Of a stretch of DNA of 64,000 bases, positions 53,099-61,708 are shown one piece after another. The position numbers and the translations under genes were made by a program. Each line of letters opens with the position of its first letter. The first letter of the stretch is position 1. Under the pieces are notes generated by a model, which saw only the letters and a program-made list of their open reading frames with translations, did not search any database and was not told where the DNA came from. The DNA lies in the NCBI GenBank assembly GCA_964574215.1, contig CAZNLR010000002.1, forward strand, positions 124,001 through 188,000, read 5' to 3'. The DNA is from GCA-2725625 sp964574215 (GTDB lineage Bacteria > Pseudomonadota > Alphaproteobacteria > Rhodospirillales > UBA2165).

Positions 53099-55033
53099 TT
53101 GAGCACCGACTCTATCTCTGACTCGGCCTCATCGGAAAACACGGCGAAGACAGGCTTAACGGCCGTCCTCGCCGTTGTTTTGATCCTGGGGGCGATCGCC
53201 TGGTCGGCCGACCTGTTTCGAACGGTTGGCCTGCTGCTGTACACCGAACAGTTTCTCGGGGGTATTTTGGCGATCGCCATCCCGATTGTCTTTCTATCTA
53301 TCCGGCCCGATAGAACCAAAAGAACGGGTCGCATTCCGATCTATGATATTGTCGCGTCATTGCTGGGATTTTTTGCCTCTATGCATTTGGCCGTGCGCTA
53401 TCCCGTGCTTGCAGAATTGGTGGCGACCGCACCCATCGACGGCTTGATATCCGGCACCATTATCCTGGCTCTTTTGATCGAAGGGCTGCGCCGGACGGTC
53501 GGTCATGTTCTGACGGGCTTGGTGGTGTTTTTTATTATTCTCGCCATGGTCGGGCATTTGATCCCCGGAAAATTACAGGGGCTGGAAATGGAGTGGAACA
53601 CTCTGTTTTTCTATCTCGCCTGGGATCCGACCGGCATTCTCGGCGTACCGATGAAAATCGTCACCACCATCGTTATTTCCTTCGTGTTCTTCGGCCAGGT
53701 TCTCACCAAATCCGGCGGCTCCGCTTTTTTCACGGAGATTTCCATGATCCTGGTGGGAAGGTTCAGGGGCGGCCAGGCGAAAATCGCCGTGACGGCTTCG
53801 GGATTTTTCGGCTCGATCTCGGGCAGTGTGGTTTCCAACGTGGTGACCACCGGCGTCATTACCATCCCTTTGATGCGCAATGCCGGTTACCGCGCCCAGC
53901 AGGCAGGTGCCATCGAAGCGGTTGCCTCCACGGGCGGGCAATTGATGCCGCCCATCATGGGCGCCGCCGCCTTCATCATGGCTGAATTTCTGGAGATACC
54001 CTATAAGGAAGTCGTCGTTGCCGCTCTGATTCCCGCCATTCTTTACTATGTGGCGCTGTTCATTCTGGCCGATCTCGAGGCCGCCCGCACCGGCATCAAG
54101 CCAGTCGCCGAAGAGGATATTCCAGACCTCAAAGAAGTGTTGAAAACCGGTTGGCATTTCCCGCTTCCATTCGTTGTGCTGATCGTAGCCCTATTTGTTC
54201 TCAACTATACACCGGAAGAATCGGCGCTTATATCGGCGTTGGTTATCATCGTCATGGGGATGCTCATCGGCTACAAAGGCAAGCGCCTGGCGCCCCTGGA
54301 TATTTTGGCGGCGATACGGGAAACCGGATACGCCGTTCTCGACATCATCATGATCGGCGCGGCGGCGGGCATCGTTATCGGCGTCCTGAACACCACCGGC
54401 ATCGGATTTGGCTTGTCCTTGGCGATGGTTGACTTGGGCCAGGGTAATATCCTGCTTCTGCTCCTCATCTCGGCCGTCATTTGTATCATTCTCGGCATGG
54501 GCATGCCGACGGTGGCGGTTTATCTCATGCTGGCCACGTTGGTGGCGCCCGCCTTGATCGAAGTCGGGATCGACAAAATGTCGGCCCACCTCTTTATTCT
54601 CTATTTCGGCATGATGTCGATGATTACGCCGCCAGTGGCCATCGCCGCCTTCGCTGCCGCCAGCTTGACGGGCGCCGACGCCATGAAAACCGGCTTTGCC
54701 GCCATGCGGTTCGGCTGGTTCGCCTACCTGGTGCCGTTCCTGTTCGTCGCCGTACCCGAGTTGCTTATGGTGGGAGAAAGCGTGGATATTCTTCTGGTTA
54801 CGGGCAAAACGGTCTTGGGAATCTGGTTCGTTTCCGTGGCCATGATGGGATACGTCATCGGGCCGATAAACATTGCCACACGTGCGCTATTTATCATTGC
54901 CGGAGCAGGCATGTTTATCCCAGACCGGTTTTTGGATATCGGAATTCCACTGGCCGTCGTGGGATTGGCTTTGGGGGCAATTTTGATGGGCATGGAATAT
55001 ACCCGCCACCACCGTTCGGAAAATCCCGCCTGA
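53099..55033 (+). CDS. TRAP transporter permease, fused small and large subunits
   Basis: 644 aa, about 16-17 transmembrane segments, the fused 4TM-12TM TRAP permease that works with TAXI proteins. GSAFFTEISMILVGRFRGG, SGSVVSNVVTTGVITIPLM, STGGQLMPPIMGAAAFIMAE and MGMPTVAVYLMLATLVAPAL are family blocks. Start TTG at 53099 just after the TAXI gene. Uses a sodium or proton gradient; substrate unknown, with acidic or aromatic compounds likely in view of the neighbours. Confidence 0.93.
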   Translation: MSTDSISDSASSENTAKTGLTAVLAVVLILGAIAWSADLFRTVGLLLYTEQFLGGILAIAIPIVFLSIRPDRTKRTGRIPIYDIVASLLGFFASMHLAVRYPVLAELVATAPIDGLISGTIILALLIEGLRRTVGHVLTGLVVFFIILAMVGHLIPGKLQGLEMEWNTLFFYLAWDPTGILGVPMKIVTTIVISFVFFGQVLTKSGGSAFFTEISMILVGRFRGGQAKIAVTASGFFGSISGSVVSNVVTTGVITIPLMRNAGYRAQQAGAIEAVASTGGQLMPPIMGAAAFIMAEFLEIPYKEVVVAALIPAILYYVALFILADLEAARTGIKPVAEEDIPDLKEVLKTGWHFPLPFVVLIVALFVLNYTPEESALISALVIIVMGMLIGYKGKRLAPLDILAAIRETGYAVLDIIMIGAAAGIVIGVLNTTGIGFGLSLAMVDLGQGNILLLLLISAVICIILGMGMPTVAVYLMLATLVAPALIEVGIDKMSAHLFILYFGMMSMITPPVAIAAFAAASLTGADAMKTGFAAMRFGWFAYLVPFLFVAVPELLMVGESVDILLVTGKTVLGIWFVSVAMMGYVIGPINIATRALFIIAGAGMFIPDRFLDIGIPLAVVGLALGAILMGMEYTRHHRSENPA

Positions 55034-55128
55034 TACGGTCTTTAACAATTATTCAGATTTTAGCGCGTAAAAGGGATACTTGATTCAACAGAAACTTAGT
55101 TGAAAGCTGCGGCTGAATAGAGATTACG

Positions 55129-55974
55129 ATGCTTGAAGAAGGCGCGTCGTCCTGGCCTAAGAATTCGTCGGGCACCATCGATTGGGAGACGGTGTTTGAA
55201 GCCCCCGCGCTCGGGCTGATTCCCCTGGTCCAGCAGGCCCACAGCCCGGCAGCGTTGAAAAAGATTGCCGTCGTCGTTATCGAGAAACTCTATACCCGCA
55301 AAGACGACCCGCCCAAGGTCGAGCTCTTCCTCACCCAACTCAATGAATTGATCCCGGACGATCTGCCGGCGGACAGCCTGTCGCGGGTCTCGGACGCCGT
55401 GGTCGGCGTGATGCGCCAGGTTAAAGAAGAAAGAATCCGCAAGGCAGTCGAATACGAAAGTTCCCTTTCCGAAATCGCCGACGAACCTGCCGAGGAAGGC
55501 CAGAAAACCAACCGCCGGTCGCCGGAAAAGCAGCCGCCAAAACTGAAGCCGAAAAAACAGGCGAATTTAACCCCATGGGTCGGTGGCGTCAGTGCGATTG
55601 CCGTGGCGGCTGGTCTGGTGTGGTTTTTCCTGATTCGCGAACCGCCGCCGCCGGAAGAGATCAATAAGGAAACCGTCCTCATTCAGCAGATCAAAGAGGC
55701 CAGTATCGGCGACGTGCCGAAAACCCATATATACGGCGGCGCTCTGTCCCGAAGTTCCGAACAGAGACGGTTGTCGGTCACCGCCAAAGACGTTCCCCGG
55801 GAGGCTTGTTTTAATGTCGCCTGGGGGCTGGTCAATAGAGGGAGTATCGTCGTCAACGGGTTGATGTCCCGCCGTCTCTCGCCGACCATTCTGAAGGATT
55901 TGTGCGGACGCAAGGGTGATACCGCCACCCTGACCTGGATGCCGAAACCCACAAACAAGACAACTAAAAAATAA
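55129..55974 (+). CDS. Unknown membrane protein with PilS-like C-terminal domain
   Basis: 281 aa. Residues 1-110 are a soluble helical domain, 120-145 a charged basic linker, 150-169 a single transmembrane helix (WVGGVSAIAVAAGLVWFFLI). The remainder (195-275) has the spacing of a PilS/type IV pilin C-terminal domain: TAKDVPREACFNVAWGLV, IVVNG, and LCGRKGDTATLTWMP, with Cys 227 and 259 as a possible disulfide. No prepilin leader is present, so it is not a pilin itself. In line with the TRAP genes after 95 bp. Function unknown. Confidence 0.6.
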   Translation: MLEEGASSWPKNSSGTIDWETVFEAPALGLIPLVQQAHSPAALKKIAVVVIEKLYTRKDDPPKVELFLTQLNELIPDDLPADSLSRVSDAVVGVMRQVKEERIRKAVEYESSLSEIADEPAEEGQKTNRRSPEKQPPKLKPKKQANLTPWVGGVSAIAVAAGLVWFFLIREPPPPEEINKETVLIQQIKEASIGDVPKTHIYGGALSRSSEQRRLSVTAKDVPREACFNVAWGLVNRGSIVVNGLMSRRLSPTILKDLCGRKGDTATLTWMPKPTNKTTKK

Positions 55975-55981
55975 AAAATAG

Positions 55982-57646
55982 TCAGCCGGTTTCCATCTGG
56001 CGTAATTTGAACCGCTGTACCTTGCCCGTGGCCGTTTTGGGCAGCTCGTCGATAAATTCGACCGCGCGCGGATATTTGTAGGGCGCCATTTCGTTCTTGA
56101 CGAAATTCTGTATCTCCTTGACCAAATCATCATCGCCCATAACGCCATCGCGCAGTATCACAAAGGCTTTCACGATATTGCCCCGCTCCGGGTCCGGTGA
56201 GGCCACAACGGCGCATTCGGCCACGACTGCATGCTCCAGCAGCACCGCCTCGATCTCTGGGCCGGAAATATTGTAGCCCGACGAGATGATCATATCGTCG
56301 CCGCGGGCGACATATTTGAAGTAGCCGTCATTATCCATTTCGTAGACATCGCCGGGATAATTCCAGCCGCCCTTGGAATAGACCGGCTGTTTTTCGGGAT
56401 CGTCCAGATATTTGCAGGCGCTGGGGCCGCGGACGGCGAGCATGCCCGGCGTGCCGGGGTCGACTTCGTTACCGTCGTCATCCATGACTTTGGTGACGAA
56501 TCCCGGGATCGCCTTGCCGGTAAAGCCGCCGCGCATTTCCGTCGGCGCCGCGGAGACGAAGACGTGAAACATTTCCGTCGAACCCAATCCGTCGATGATT
56601 TTGATTCCGGTGGCTTCGAAAAACCCGTCGAAGGTCGCCTTGGGCAGAGTTTCACCGGCTGAAATGCATTGTCGCAGAGACGAAATGTCAAAGTCCCGTG
56701 CCAGATCTGTGAGCACCCGATAGGCTGTTGGCGCCGTATAAAGCTGGGTCACCTTATACTTTTGAATGGTTTCCAGAATTTGCTCCGGTAAGGGACCTTC
56801 CAGATAGCGGCACGACGCACCGAACCTGAGCGGGCAAATCAATAAACCGCCGAGCCCGAAGGTAAAGGCGAGGGGTGGGGTGCCGGTGACCACGTCGTCA
56901 GGTTCCAAAGTGGCGATGTAGCGTCCGAACGTATCCGCGCATTGCATGATATCCCGGTGAAAATGAACCGGTGCTTTGGGATTGCCCGTGGTGCCCGACG
57001 TAAAGGCGATCAGGGCCACGTCGTCAGCCGCCGTTTCCACATTGTCGAAGCTGTCCTCTTTTTCCGCTATCTTGGTCTCGAGCGTCGCTTCGTCACCGCC
57101 GCTGTTGGTCGGTGTGAAGTAAAATAGTTTGCCGGCAAGGCCTTTTTCCTCGGCGGCTTCCGCCATTTCCTCCTCAAGCCCGATGTCGCAGAACAGGAAA
57201 TCGACCTTGGCTTTTTCGATGACGTAGCTGAGTTCCCGCGCCCGTAACATGGGCATGGTGGATACACAAATGCCGCCCGCTTTCAGAATGCCGAACCAGC
57301 AGGCCACCATCATGGGCGTGTTGGGCGAGCGGATCAGAACCCGGTTGCCGGTGACCAAGCCGCAATCCTCTACCAGCACCCGGGCGATCCGGTTGGCGCG
57401 GGCAGTTAGTTCGCCGTAGGTCCAGCTGTCGTCCCCCAAATGAACGGCCGGATTGTCACCGAACCCGCCGGCCACCATGTCGTCCAGCAGCATGGTCGCC
57501 ACATTCATACGGCCCGGGTAAGCGGCCAATTCCGGCGTTCCGGAATAGTCCACTTCGGCCATAAGATCGTCAGCAGGCAGGTGATCGCGGGCAAAGGTAT
57601 CGATATGGGCTGTCGGTGCGCCCGGGGGGGACGTGGGCAATGACAT
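55982..57646 (-). CDS. 2-aminobenzoate-CoA ligase-type AMP-dependent ligase
   Basis: 554 aa. The N-terminus with AHIDTFARDHLPADDL and YPGRMNVATMLLDDM and then GNRVLIRSPNTPMM, GGICVSTMPMLRARELSYVI is that of the 2-aminobenzoate (anthranilate)-CoA ligase group. AMP-ligase motifs FTSGTTGNPKAPVHFH, GLGSTEMFHVF and ARGDDMIISSGYNISGPEIE with KTATGKVQRFKL at the end are complete. Substrate by family only; other aromatic acids are possible. Last gene of the marR-OYE-ligase-ligase operon. Confidence 0.82.
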   Translation of the reverse strand: MSLPTSPPGAPTAHIDTFARDHLPADDLMAEVDYSGTPELAAYPGRMNVATMLLDDMVAGGFGDNPAVHLGDDSWTYGELTARANRIARVLVEDCGLVTGNRVLIRSPNTPMMVACWFGILKAGGICVSTMPMLRARELSYVIEKAKVDFLFCDIGLEEEMAEAAEEKGLAGKLFYFTPTNSGGDEATLETKIAEKEDSFDNVETAADDVALIAFTSGTTGNPKAPVHFHRDIMQCADTFGRYIATLEPDDVVTGTPPLAFTFGLGGLLICPLRFGASCRYLEGPLPEQILETIQKYKVTQLYTAPTAYRVLTDLARDFDISSLRQCISAGETLPKATFDGFFEATGIKIIDGLGSTEMFHVFVSAAPTEMRGGFTGKAIPGFVTKVMDDDGNEVDPGTPGMLAVRGPSACKYLDDPEKQPVYSKGGWNYPGDVYEMDNDGYFKYVARGDDMIISSGYNISGPEIEAVLLEHAVVAECAVVASPDPERGNIVKAFVILRDGVMGDDDLVKEIQNFVKNEMAPYKYPRAVEFIDELPKTATGKVQRFKLRQMETG

Positions 57647-57685
57647 GGGCAGGCCTCTCTGGTTCGGATAATTATTATTTATCTG

Positions 57686-57706
57686 CTGAATAGTTTATAT
57701 ATTCAG
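57686..57706 (-). promoter_or_regulatory. Inverted repeat upstream of the aminobenzoate-CoA ligase-type gene
   Basis: CTGAATA-GTTTATA-TATTCAG, perfect 7-bp arms with 7-bp spacer, 40 bp ahead of the start. It could be an operator or a small promoter-linked site; nothing more can be read. Confidence 0.35.
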
Positions 57707-57747
57707 TCGGCAAATATTTTGAGCCTTTTTTTTAAGTATTTACCGAA

Positions 57748-59406
57748 TTAGGCGTTTATTTCGTCACCCACCGATATTTTGGCCTCGGCCTCAAGGGTTT
57801 CCTCGATCATTCGCCGCAATTCCCTTCGCAGAATCTTTCCCGCCGGACTCAAGGGATAATTCTCAATGATTTCAAGACGTTCAGGTAATTTAAATTTGGC
57901 GATGCCCCTTCCCAACAGAAAGGTTGAAAGCTCGTCAAAGGTAATGTCCTGGCCATCCTTGAGCTTGACGAAGGCGCAGGCTTTCTCCCCGTACTGAGGG
58001 TCCGGCATGGCGACAATACAGACATTTTCCACCTTGTCGTTGGCCAGAATATGGTTTTCCACCTCGTCGATGCTGATTTTTTCGCCGCCCCGGTTGATCA
58101 AATCCTTGATGCGGCCTTCAACGTATAAATTGCCATCACGGCGGCTGACCAGATCGCCCGTATGATAAAAGCCGTCTTCGGTGAAGGCGGAAGCGTTGTT
58201 TTCCGGCGCCCGGTAGTAGCCGCGGATGGTGTAGGGCCCCCGGCAGATCAGTTCGCCCTTTTCGCCGTCGGGAACTTCATTGCCGTTTTCATCGACGATC
58301 TTGATTTCATCGCCCGGCGAGATGGGTCGCCCGGAACTGTGCAGGATGACATCGTCGTCGTCGTCCAGGCGGGTGACGTTGATCAACCCTTCGCCGGTGC
58401 CGAAACTTTCCTGGAAATTGCAGCCGAACGCATCCCGAATCCGCTGGCGTAGCTCTGGCACCAGTTTAGCACCCCCGTTCATGATGGTTTTAAGGGAGCT
58501 CAAATCGAACTTTTCCACCAGACCCGATGTCAGCCATTTGGTTATTAGAGGAACGGCGGCAGGGACGATGGTGACGTTCTCCTTTTCGATCAGCGCAAAG
58601 ACCTGTTCTGCATTTAAGTGCGGCGCAATCACCACCCGGCCGCCGCAATCCAGCGTGGTCAAAATACCGGGGCAGGCCAGATTATAATTATGAGCCATGG
58701 GCAACAGAGCGAGGAAGACCGTTTCTTCGTTGATCTCTCCCATCTTACGGTGCTGGCGGCAGTTGTAGACATAGTCGTTGTGGGTGCGGGGAATCAGCTT
58801 GGGCAGCGCCGTCGTCCCGCCGGACAGCAGCATCAAGGCGACATCGGAGGGATCGCCCAAATCATCGGGCACGGAGTCGCCGTCACAATCGGCAATAAGA
58901 TTATTGATTGAAGACTGGCCTTCCTTGGCCTCGCCGGCGACGATGATGTGTCGGAGGCAGGGCGAGGCTGCCTTGACCTCTTCGGCCAGGTCACGGAAAT
59001 CGAAACCTCTGACTTGATCGGGAATCAAATAGCCGACGGCGTCGGCATGTTTCACGAAATGGCTGATTTCCGTAAACCGGTGGGCGGGAAGCGCCATCAC
59101 CGGAATGACGCCGATCTTCATCAGAGCAAAGAAGGCGTATACCAGTTCCGGCGTATTGGCCAACTGGAAGATCACCCGGTCGCGGTCTTTCAAGCCAAGT
59201 TCCGACAGTTTTACCGCCAGTCGGTTAATTCGGCGTTCAAGTTCCCGATAGGTGATGCGCTGATCTTCGTAAACCAAGGCGATATTGTCAGGATTTCTGG
59301 CGGCGCTCTCTTCGAACATCCGCCAAAGCGTTATATCCTGCCAATAACCTTCTTCGCGGTAGCGGCGCTGATACTCCTCAGGCCACGGCGTACAGCCTTC
59401 CAGCAT
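57748..59406 (-). CDS. Aryl-adenylate/aryl-CoA ligase, DhbE/EntE-like
   Basis: 552 aa. PWPEEYQRRYREEGYWQDIT, FALMKIGVIPVMALPAHRF and PKLIPRTHNDYVYN place it with the 2,3-dihydroxybenzoyl-adenylate/salicyl-adenylate synthases. The A3 motif reads LLSGGTTALPKLIPRTH, with Ala where Gly is usual. C-terminal KDLINRGGEKISIDEVENH and SPAGKILRRELRRM complete it. No NRPS or siderophore gene is near, so it more probably activates an aromatic acid for catabolism. Between the OYE-FN3 gene and the aminobenzoate-type ligase. Confidence 0.82.
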   Translation of the reverse strand: MLEGCTPWPEEYQRRYREEGYWQDITLWRMFEESAARNPDNIALVYEDQRITYRELERRINRLAVKLSELGLKDRDRVIFQLANTPELVYAFFALMKIGVIPVMALPAHRFTEISHFVKHADAVGYLIPDQVRGFDFRDLAEEVKAASPCLRHIIVAGEAKEGQSSINNLIADCDGDSVPDDLGDPSDVALMLLSGGTTALPKLIPRTHNDYVYNCRQHRKMGEINEETVFLALLPMAHNYNLACPGILTTLDCGGRVVIAPHLNAEQVFALIEKENVTIVPAAVPLITKWLTSGLVEKFDLSSLKTIMNGGAKLVPELRQRIRDAFGCNFQESFGTGEGLINVTRLDDDDDVILHSSGRPISPGDEIKIVDENGNEVPDGEKGELICRGPYTIRGYYRAPENNASAFTEDGFYHTGDLVSRRDGNLYVEGRIKDLINRGGEKISIDEVENHILANDKVENVCIVAMPDPQYGEKACAFVKLKDGQDITFDELSTFLLGRGIAKFKLPERLEIIENYPLSPAGKILRRELRRMIEETLEAEAKISVGDEINA

Positions 59407-59444
59407 GTTAATCCCCCCCTAAATCAAATGATCTGATCGGTCTC

Positions 59445-60887
59445 CTAGGCTACCGCCGATGTGTAATCGGGTAAAGCGGGTTCGATGACCACGCTGTCAG
59501 AGGGGACGCTTGCCTGACCGACCTTGTTGTAGGCCCGGACATAATAGCGATAGGGCATGCCGGCCAAAATGGTGCGGTCGACGACACGCGTGCCTTTAAC
59601 GGCCTCGATGATCTCCACGTCGCCGTTATCGTCGGCGCGGTAGATATCATAGCCCGAAACCTCGCCTTCGGCTTTGGACCATTTTAAGGTGGCGACGCCA
59701 TCGGCCTGTTCCACGCTCAGGCCGCCATGATCGTCGCCCCAGACGGGGGCATCGCTGTCGGGCTGGTCGGGCGGCGCCTGACGGGCGTGTTTGGGCCAGA
59801 GAAAGCAATGGACTTCCTTATGGGCGCCGTCCAGTTCCTTGCAGACATTGCAATAGGTGCAATGGACGATGCGGTCTTCCTGGCCGTCACGGACTTTGAC
59901 CACCCAGTCGGCATCGGCCAACAGGCCACGCGCGATACCGACAATATCGGCCTTGCCTTCTTCAACAACCATTTTGGCGTTTTCCGGTTTGGATATCTTG
60001 CCGGCGGTGACGATGGGCGTGTCATAGCCTTTGGAATTGATGAAGGATTTGATTTCCTCGGACAGATGAACATGCAGCATATCCGGATGATTGTCCCCCG
60101 GCATGCAGCGTTCGCCCGAATAGCCCGAATAGCCGTGCAGGATTTCGCCCGGTTTATGAACGGCGTCTTCGAATTTGCCGCCGACCGAAAGCGATATATA
60201 GTCGAGGCCCAGTTGGGCCATGCGGAGGGCGATCAGCTTGGCCTCTTTTACCGTATAGCCGTCGCGCAGATATTCATCGGCAAGCATGCGGATGCCGACG
60301 GGAAAATCGTTGCCGACTTTTTTCCGCACATTGTCGACCACCCGGCCGACCATGCGCAGGCGGCCTTCCAGGGTGCGGCCGGTATAGTCGTCGCGCCGTC
60401 CGTTAAGGGCGGAAAGCGACGATGACAGCGTATAGGCGTGCGCGGCATGCAGTTCGGCGCCGTCATAGCCGGCTTCCCGGGCGCGCACGGCGGCATCGCC
60501 GAACTCGTCGATGATCTGCTCGATCTCCTGCTCGGACAGCATATCCAGGGTCTGGCGCCAGCCGGACCGGGCGATCTTCATGAAATGGATGATCTGCGGC
60601 ACCACTTTGGAATCCGACGTATCATGGATGCGTTTGGTCAATTCAGCATGGCCGGGAATGAACTTGTCGTCGCTGATGCGCAACAAGGGACCGGCCTTGG
60701 CGCCATGGATGGCCATGGCTTCAACGACGATCAGCCCGACCTCGCCTTCGGCGTATCGAACGTATCGTTCGATAATGTCTTCATTGACCATGCCGTCTTC
60801 GCCGGACAGCCTGGTGACCATGGCCGGCACCAAAACCCGGTTGGGAATGACCATACCGTTAATATCAAGGGGCTCGAATAACTTCAT
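59445..60887 (-). CDS. Old-yellow-enzyme (NADH:flavin) oxidoreductase with C-terminal FN3 domain
   Basis: 480 aa from ATG 60887, eight bases after GGAGG (the longer TTG start is discarded). Residues 1-330 form an FMN TIM barrel: KLFEPLDINGMVIPNRVLVP, AGYDGAELHAAHAYTLSSSL, GADIVGIARGLLADADWVV-like region. A [4Fe-4S] pattern C-x2-C-x2-C-x11-C stands at 343-361 (CTYCNVC ... C), as in dienoyl-CoA reductase and trimethylamine dehydrogenase. These relatives continue into an FAD/NAD domain; here residues ~388-470 instead read as a fibronectin type III domain (GVATLKWSKAEGEVSGYDIY, YRYYVRAYNKVGQASVPSDS). Reductase partner and substrate unknown. Confidence 0.85.
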   Translation of the reverse strand: MKLFEPLDINGMVIPNRVLVPAMVTRLSGEDGMVNEDIIERYVRYAEGEVGLIVVEAMAIHGAKAGPLLRISDDKFIPGHAELTKRIHDTSDSKVVPQIIHFMKIARSGWRQTLDMLSEQEIEQIIDEFGDAAVRAREAGYDGAELHAAHAYTLSSSLSALNGRRDDYTGRTLEGRLRMVGRVVDNVRKKVGNDFPVGIRMLADEYLRDGYTVKEAKLIALRMAQLGLDYISLSVGGKFEDAVHKPGEILHGYSGYSGERCMPGDNHPDMLHVHLSEEIKSFINSKGYDTPIVTAGKISKPENAKMVVEEGKADIVGIARGLLADADWVVKVRDGQEDRIVHCTYCNVCKELDGAHKEVHCFLWPKHARQAPPDQPDSDAPVWGDDHGGLSVEQADGVATLKWSKAEGEVSGYDIYRADDNGDVEIIEAVKGTRVVDRTILAGMPYRYYVRAYNKVGQASVPSDSVVIEPALPDYTSAVA

Positions 60888-60904
60888 TTTCTTATCCTCC
60901 AATT

Positions 60905-61441
60905 CTAAATATCTTCTTGTTCGGTCGTTAAAATTGATTTTTTTAATTCACCCAACAGGGCATGTAATTCAAAGGCAGCGTCGCGGTCCAATCCGTCCAT
61001 GATTTCGGTCAGCCAGGCATTGTGCGCCGGGATCATTTCCTTGACGGCCGCCTCGCCGTTCTTGGTCAGTTGGATATTCTGCACCCGCCTGTCCTGCGGC
61101 GATGTTTTGCGGTCGACCAAGCCGTCGTCTTCCAGTCGGTCGACCAGTGACGTGATATTTCCCTTGGTCACCATCAGCCGTTTCGACAGCTCCCGCATGG
61201 GCTGGCCCTCCGGTGTCCGTTCGATCTGCGCCAGGACGTCGAAGCGGGGCAGGGTGGTATCGAAATTCTTGTCCAATTTCTTGCGGATGCGCCGTTCGAT
61301 CAGATTGGCGCAGGTCAACAGACGCAGCCAGATACGCAGGTCGAGAAGATCATCCTCGTCCAAGCCGGTTTCGAAATCGGTCGGCTCGGGAATCATCCCG
61401 GTCGTTTCTTCGGCGGAGGAAGTGGAGCGCTGTTTTTTCAT
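60905..61441 (-). CDS. MarR family transcriptional regulator
   Basis: About 178 aa from ATG 61441. LPRFDVLAQIERTPEGQPMR ELSKRLMVTKGNITSLVDRL is the winged-helix DNA-binding part with wing KTSPQDRRVQNIQLTKNGE. It resembles regulators of aromatic-CoA genes and is the first gene of the operon; its stop is 17 bp before the OYE-FN3 start. No ribosome site is clear at 61441, so a start at 61396 (MIPEP) remains possible. A perfect inverted repeat lies just upstream. Confidence 0.87.
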   Translation of the reverse strand: MKKQRSTSSAEETTGMIPEPTDFETGLDEDDLLDLRIWLRLLTCANLIERRIRKKLDKNFDTTLPRFDVLAQIERTPEGQPMRELSKRLMVTKGNITSLVDRLEDDGLVDRKTSPQDRRVQNIQLTKNGEAAVKEMIPAHNAWLTEIMDGLDRDAAFELHALLGELKKSILTTEQEDI

Positions 61442-61479
61442 GGGTGCGGGGCAAACTTTATAATAGTTCAAATCTAAAC

Positions 61480-61495
61480 AGTTTAATCTTAAACT
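61480..61495 (-). promoter_or_regulatory. Candidate MarR operator
   Basis: AGTTTAA-TC-TTAAACT, perfect 7-bp arms with 2-bp spacer, 39 bp upstream of the marR start. A degenerate second copy (AGTTCAAATCTAAAC) stands at 61465-61479 just beside it. Placement fits autoregulation of the operon. Confidence 0.6.
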
Positions 61496-61618
61496 AATAT
61501 TTGAGAAGCGGCAAGTGTTTTCGAAGTAATTTTTTTAAACGGTCCCAGCAATCTGTTGGTCACGGCTATTTTCCGCTTCCCAATCCGCCCCTGATCCGAT
61601 AAACCACCGTCTCAGTGC

Positions 61619-61708
61619 GGAGAGGTGCCGGAGTGGTTGAACGGGGCGGTCTCGAAAACCGTTGTGGGCGCGAGCCTACCCAGGGTTCGAATCCCTGTCT
61701 CTCCGCCA
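61619..61708 (+). tRNA. tRNA-Ser (CGA anticodon)
   Basis: 90 nt including an encoded CCA. Acceptor GGAGAGG pairs with TCTCTCC (one G-T pair), anticodon loop CTCGAAA gives anticodon CGA for the codon UCG, a long variable arm (GTTGTGGGCGCGAGCCTACC area) and T-arm GGGTTCGAATCCC are present. Confidence 0.97.
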
